Shown: one piece after another, positions 7,102-9,249 of the stretch
How the letters are laid out: every line of letters starts with the position of its first letter
Position numbering within the stretch: the stretch's first letter is position 1
NCBI GenBank assembly: GCA_015222795.1
Contig: JADFVY010000509.1
Coordinates: 1-9,249, forward strand
Direction: 5' to 3'
Length of the DNA stretch: 9,249 nucleotides
Source of the DNA: Pseudomonadota bacterium
GTDB lineage: Bacteria; Pseudomonadota; Alphaproteobacteria; UBA8366; JADFVY01
Position numbers and translations under genes: made by a program
The notes under the pieces: model-generated
Database searches by the model: none
The model's input: only the letters and a program-made list of their open reading frames with translations
Told to the model about the DNA's origin: nothing

Positions 7102-7129
7102 TTGCTTTATGTGCAATAATCTCTATATC
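7102..7129 (+). promoter_or_regulatory. Candidate promoter of the cold-shock gene
   Basis: TTGCTT (7102-7107) and TATATC (7124-7129) form a sigma70-like pair with a 16-base spacer in a locally AT-rich stretch. Transcription from near 7136 would give a leader of roughly 140 bases, the length expected for cspA-type mRNAs. An alternative -10, AATAAT at 7115-7120, cannot be excluded. Confidence 0.45.
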
Positions 7130-7170
7130 TGCGTGACACGTTACACATCGTCCAGCGTAACCAGACAGTC

Positions 7171-7267
7171 GGTCTTTGGCCGCCAGCCTTGCTACTTCCT
7201 GACATTGTGAGCGTATTTGCCAGGGGCGCGCCAAAGGCGTGACCCAGACTTCTACATTGTCAAAGGA
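7171..7267 (+). promoter_or_regulatory. Structured 5' leader of the cold-shock mRNA, possible thermoswitch
   Basis: Two long-range helices can be drawn. Helix A pairs 7171-7180 (GGTCTTTGGC) with 7230-7235 and 7241-7244, ten pairs with a five-base bulge. Helix B pairs 7197-7209 (TCCTGACATTGTG) with 7253-7267, twelve Watson-Crick pairs plus one wobble, with one mismatch and a two-base bulge; its end covers AGGA (7264-7267), the Shine-Dalgarno of the cold-shock gene. A and B cross, so they either form a pseudoknot or exclude each other. E. coli cspA mRNA is known to refold with temperature; a similar role here is inferred. Confidence 0.45.
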
Positions 7268-7274
7268 TACAGCT

Positions 7275-7484
7275 ATGGCTTCCGGTACTGTTAAATGGTA
7301 TAACCCCACCAAGGGATATGGTTTCATCGAGCCGTCTGACGGCAGCAAGGACGTGTTTGTCCATGTTTCCGCCGTCGAGCGTGCGGGTCTGACCTCGCTT
7401 AACGAAGGGCAGAAGATCTCGTACGAAGTCGTGCCAGGCCAGAACGGCAAGAGTTCGGCCGAGAATCTCTCCACTCAAGACTGA
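7275..7484 (+). CDS. Cold-shock protein (CspA family)
   Basis: A 69-residue single cold-shock domain that binds single-stranded RNA/DNA and acts as an RNA chaperone or antiterminator in the cytoplasm. It begins MASGTVKWYN, with RNP1 KGYGFI at 13-18 and RNP2 VFVHVS at 27-32; the length is exactly that of the family. The ATG at 7275 is chosen over a GTG at 7239 because AAAGGA (7262-7267) ends 7 bases before it and the protein then starts at the domain boundary. A long structured leader precedes it and an intrinsic terminator follows within a few bases of the stop. A fatty-acid desaturase lies immediately downstream. Whether it is cold-inducible or constitutive is not determined by the coding sequence; the leader favours temperature control. 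Confidence 0.96.
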   Translation: MASGTVKWYNPTKGYGFIEPSDGSKDVFVHVSAVERAGLTSLNEGQKISYEVVPGQNGKSSAENLSTQD

Positions 7485-7487
7485 AGA

Positions 7488-7538
7488 TCGCGAAGACGGC
7501 GCCCGGATCATGTCCGGGCGTCATCGCGACAGGTTTTT
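7488..7538 (+). terminator. Intrinsic terminator between cold-shock and desaturase genes
   Basis: An inner stem of eight pairs (CGCCCGGA, 7500-7507, with TCCGGGCG, 7513-7520) closes on a TCATG loop. Outside it, TCGCGA (7488-7493) can pair with TCGCGA (7524-7529), and a T5 tract follows at 7534-7538. It starts four bases after the cold-shock stop and ends 11 bases before the desaturase ATG, so any read-through transcript carries this hairpin directly against the desaturase start. Confidence 0.7.
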
Positions 7539-7549
7539 GTAAACAGCAT

Positions 7550-8581
7550 ATGAATAATTCCGCCGATAGCGCGGTGATGCAGGATGACCGGCAACTGGCC
7601 CGTGGTCTCGCTCGCCATTGCGCTCGCTACAAGGGCGCCGACCTCCGGCAGAGCCTGTTACAGATTCTGACAACCGTCGTGCCGTTCCTGTTGGTCACCG
7701 CCACCATGTGGTATGCGTTCGAACACGGCTACTGGATTGCGCTGGTTCTCTCCGTGCCGACGGCCGGCATGCTGTTGCGGTTTTTCATCATTCAGCATGA
7801 TTGCGGGCATGGCTCATTCTTCCGAATGCGCTTCGCAAACGACATGCTGGGCCGTGCGATCAGCCTGTTGACCCTCACGCCCTACAGCAACTGGCGCAAG
7901 GCGCACGCGGTACATCACGCGACCTCGGGCAATCTCGCCAGGCGGGGTTCCGGCGATATCAGTACGCTGACCGTGCGGGAATACAGGGAATTGAGCCCGG
8001 GAAAGCAGCGGTTGTACCGCATCTATCGCAATCCTTACTTCTTGTTATTTCTAGGGCCGCCTTACCTGTTTTTCCTGAGCTACAGGGTTCCGTTCGGCGC
8101 GCCGGTGCCTTTTCGCGAGGCCTGGCCCGGTGTCATCATGCTCAACGCGGGTCTGTTCATCCTGTATGGGGCTCTTGGCCTACTGGTCGGGTGGCTGAAT
8201 CTGGCCCTTATCCTGTTGCCGGCGATCATGATGGCCTCCTGGGCCGGTGGCTGGCTGTTCTTTATCCAGCATCAATTCGAAAATACGGTCTGGGAAAAAG
8301 GCGAAGAGTGGGATTTTCATGACGCGGCGATCCGCGGCAGTTCCTACTACGTCCTGCCCAAGATACTGCAATGGTTCACCGGCAATATCGGACTGCACCA
8401 TATCCATCATCTGAATGGCAAAATCCCCAATTACCGGCTGCAGGAATGTCTCGATGCCAGTCCGGCCCTTGAGGGGATGAGCCGTCTGACGATCCTCGAA
8501 AGCCTGAAATGCGTGCGTTTGGCCCTGTGGGACGAAGACAGCAACAAGCTGATAAGCTTCCGCCAGGCCGCCACGATCTGA
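7550..8581 (+). CDS. Membrane fatty acid desaturase (delta-12/omega-6-like)
   Basis: A 343-residue integral membrane di-iron desaturase that introduces a cis double bond into acyl chains, raising membrane fluidity. All three histidine boxes are present: H83-D-C-G-H87, H119-A-V-H122-H123 and H283-H-I-H286-H287, with an additional H241 in the conserved FIQHQFENTVW segment. Hydrophobic spans lie near 38-56, 61-80, 163-178 and 196-240. Box spacing matches soluble-electron-donor acyl-lipid desaturases of the FA_desaturase family; a fused cytochrome b5 is absent. Regiospecificity is inferred from overall resemblance only. The ATG at 7550 is used, although the Shine-Dalgarno is poor (CAGG at 7530-7533 is distant) and an ATG at 7577 is a weaker alternative. 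It lies 65 bases after the cold-shock gene, with a terminator between them, which suggests a shared cold response and possible read-through control. Confidence 0.93.
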   Translation: MNNSADSAVMQDDRQLARGLARHCARYKGADLRQSLLQILTTVVPFLLVTATMWYAFEHGYWIALVLSVPTAGMLLRFFIIQHDCGHGSFFRMRFANDMLGRAISLLTLTPYSNWRKAHAVHHATSGNLARRGSGDISTLTVREYRELSPGKQRLYRIYRNPYFLLFLGPPYLFFLSYRVPFGAPVPFREAWPGVIMLNAGLFILYGALGLLVGWLNLALILLPAIMMASWAGGWLFFIQHQFENTVWEKGEEWDFHDAAIRGSSYYVLPKILQWFTGNIGLHHIHHLNGKIPNYRLQECLDASPALEGMSRLTILESLKCVRLALWDEDSNKLISFRQAATI

Positions 8582-8596
8582 TCACTCCATGAGAAA

Positions 8597-8618
8597 GGGG
8601 CCTCCCGAAGGAGGCCCC
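8597..8618. terminator. Strong bidirectional intrinsic terminator
   Basis: GGGGCCTCC (8597-8605) and GGAGGCCCC (8610-8618) form a perfect nine-pair stem with loop CGAA on the + strand, followed by AGTATTTTG. Read on the - strand, the loop is TTCG closed by C-G, the ultrastable UUCG tetraloop, and is followed by TTTCTC. It lies between the convergent ends of the desaturase and the flotillin-like gene and can serve both. Confidence 0.88.
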
Positions 8619-8648
8619 AGTATTTTGTAGCTCGCTACCGACGCTGGA

Positions 8649-9206
8649 TCAGCCGCCGTCGGCGGGTTTCGCTGGTTTGGCCTTTGGTTTGGCGGCCTTG
8701 CCGCCGGCAACCTTGTTGCCGCTGAAGGCTGCGCCGGCCAGCGCTTGCGACATGCTTGCGGGGTCCGATCCGGAAAGCCCCAACTCCTGCAACAGCGAGT
8801 CTATCAGCGGCGCCTGGGCGCGGTATTTCAGCGCGCTCTGCACGATTCCGTCCGTCGGCGACCCCGCCACCATGCCACCGGCATTGACGGTCTCGCCGCC
8901 ATGGACGCCGTTGCCGCCGCCGCCCAGCCCGTCGACCTGCAGGATCTTGATGCTGTCGATCGACTCCATCGGCTTGACGGATTCGCGGATGATCGCCTGA
9001 AGCTGCTCCACCAGGGCCAGCTTGACCTTCATCGCGACGATATCCTCCGACAGGCGGTTATCGGCATCGTTCAGCGCAGCCTGGCCGGCGGCATCGACCG
9101 CATAGGTGCGCTCTGACGCGTCGGCGCGCAGCTTCTCGGCCTCGGCATCGCCTTGCGCCGCGATCCGCGTTTCGCCCGCCTTCGCCTCGGCCAGCGTGCG
9201 GATGGC
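8649..9206 (-). CDS. Flotillin-like (YqiK/SPFH family) protein, C-terminal part only
   Basis: The 185 visible residues are the end of a flotillin-type membrane-scaffold protein; the N-terminal membrane anchor and SPFH domain lie off the contig. The fragment opens with the Ala/Glu-rich coiled coil (AEAKAGETRIAAQGDAEAEK) typical of flotillins, then a segment ending VEQLQAIIRESVKPMESIDS followed by IKILQVDG, the conserved flotillin C-terminal strand. A Gly-rich linker (DGLGGGGNGVHGG), a further helical segment and a Lys/Pro/Ala tail (KPKAKPAKP) follow. Flotillins organise membrane microdomains; partners such as NfeD are not visible here. The reading frame continues into the adapter and would give a false GTG start at 9221 with the residues MYKRQ, which are not part of the protein. 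The gene ends 31 bases from a strong terminator. Confidence 0.85.
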   Translation of the reverse strand, partial: AIRTLAEAKAGETRIAAQGDAEAEKLRADASERTYAVDAAGQAALNDADNRLSEDIVAMKVKLALVEQLQAIIRESVKPMESIDSIKILQVDGLGGGGNGVHGGETVNAGGMVAGSPTDGIVQSALKYRAQAPLIDSLLQELGLSGSDPASMSQALAGAAFSGNKVAGGKAAKPKAKPAKPADGG

Positions 9207-9249
9207 CTGTCTCTTATACACATCTGACGCTGCCGACGAAAGTCGGATC
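9207..9249. other. Illumina Nextera adapter contamination at contig end
   Basis: Bases 9207-9225 are the 19-base Tn5 mosaic end CTGTCTCTTATACACATCT, directly followed by GACGCTGCCGACGA (9226-9239), the reverse complement of the Nextera read-1 adapter arm. The remaining ten bases (AAGTCGGATC) have the length and position of an i5 index; that last part is inferred. This is sequencing-library DNA, not genome, and it replaces the true continuation of the flotillin-like gene. Confidence 0.98.

Larger units (their letters stand above)
6874..7274. other. Divergent intergenic region between kinase and cold-shock genes
   Basis: These ~400 bases contain no credible gene. The left part holds the kinase promoter and leader repeat; the right part holds the cold-shock promoter and long leader. 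Between them (about 6985-7090) are minor dyads: AATTGA (6985-6990) with TCAATT (7007-7012), and GCCGGA (6991-6996) with TCCGGC (7023-7028) followed by TTTTATT. No function is assigned to these. Confidence 0.6.

Noticed and set aside
7239..7274. Upstream GTG start for the cold-shock protein
   Set aside because: The extra residues do not belong to the domain, and the Shine-Dalgarno at 7262-7267 is positioned for the ATG at 7275.
1..9249. tRNA, rRNA, CRISPR arrays, insertion sequences or phage genes
   Set aside because: No cloverleaf, regularly spaced repeats, transposase or integrase motifs were seen; the only transposon sequence is the synthetic Tn5 mosaic end of the library adapter.

Overview
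The window is GC-rich, densely coding bacterial DNA. Protein family content and codon use suggest an alphaproteobacterium, possibly Rhodospirillales-like; this is inference, since no rRNA or marker gene is present. It reads as the end of a short-read contig: the last ~43 bases (9207-9249) are an Illumina Nextera adapter, not genome.

Bases 1-4265 (+ strand) hold a tight four-gene catabolic operon: a zinc-dependent alcohol dehydrogenase (5' end outside the window), two adjacent but divergent enolase-superfamily (mandelate racemase/sugar-acid dehydratase type) proteins, and a beta-hydroxyacid dehydrogenase. Intergenic gaps are 2-13 bases. The set fits oxidation of a sugar or polyol, dehydration of the acid, and redox handling of a downstream hydroxyacid or semialdehyde. 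The substrate cannot be read from the sequence. The second enolase-family protein lacks two canonical active-site acids, which is unusual.

Bases 4289-6873 (- strand) hold a membrane histidine kinase with a PilJ/NarX-like periplasmic sensor and no response regulator in view. Downstream of it lies an exported two-domain protein: a DUF3298-like N-terminal part (the family of the lysozyme-sensing RsiV domain) and a C-terminal LprI-type lysozyme-inhibitor domain. The operon and this block converge at about 4270-4290.

Bases 6874-7274 are a divergent regulatory region. On the - strand it has a good sigma70-like promoter and an inverted repeat for the kinase. On the + strand it has a promoter and a ~140-base structured leader for a small cold-shock protein. 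In the leader, a 12-pair helix can bury the Shine-Dalgarno sequence and competes with a second helix, as expected of an RNA thermoswitch.

Bases 7275-8581 (+ strand) hold the cold-shock protein and, 65 bases on, a membrane fatty-acid desaturase, separated by an intrinsic terminator. Together they look like a cold-adaptation module covering RNA structure and membrane fluidity. A strong bidirectional terminator (8597-8618) separates this from the C-terminal part of a flotillin-like protein (- strand, 8649-9206), which is cut off by the adapter.
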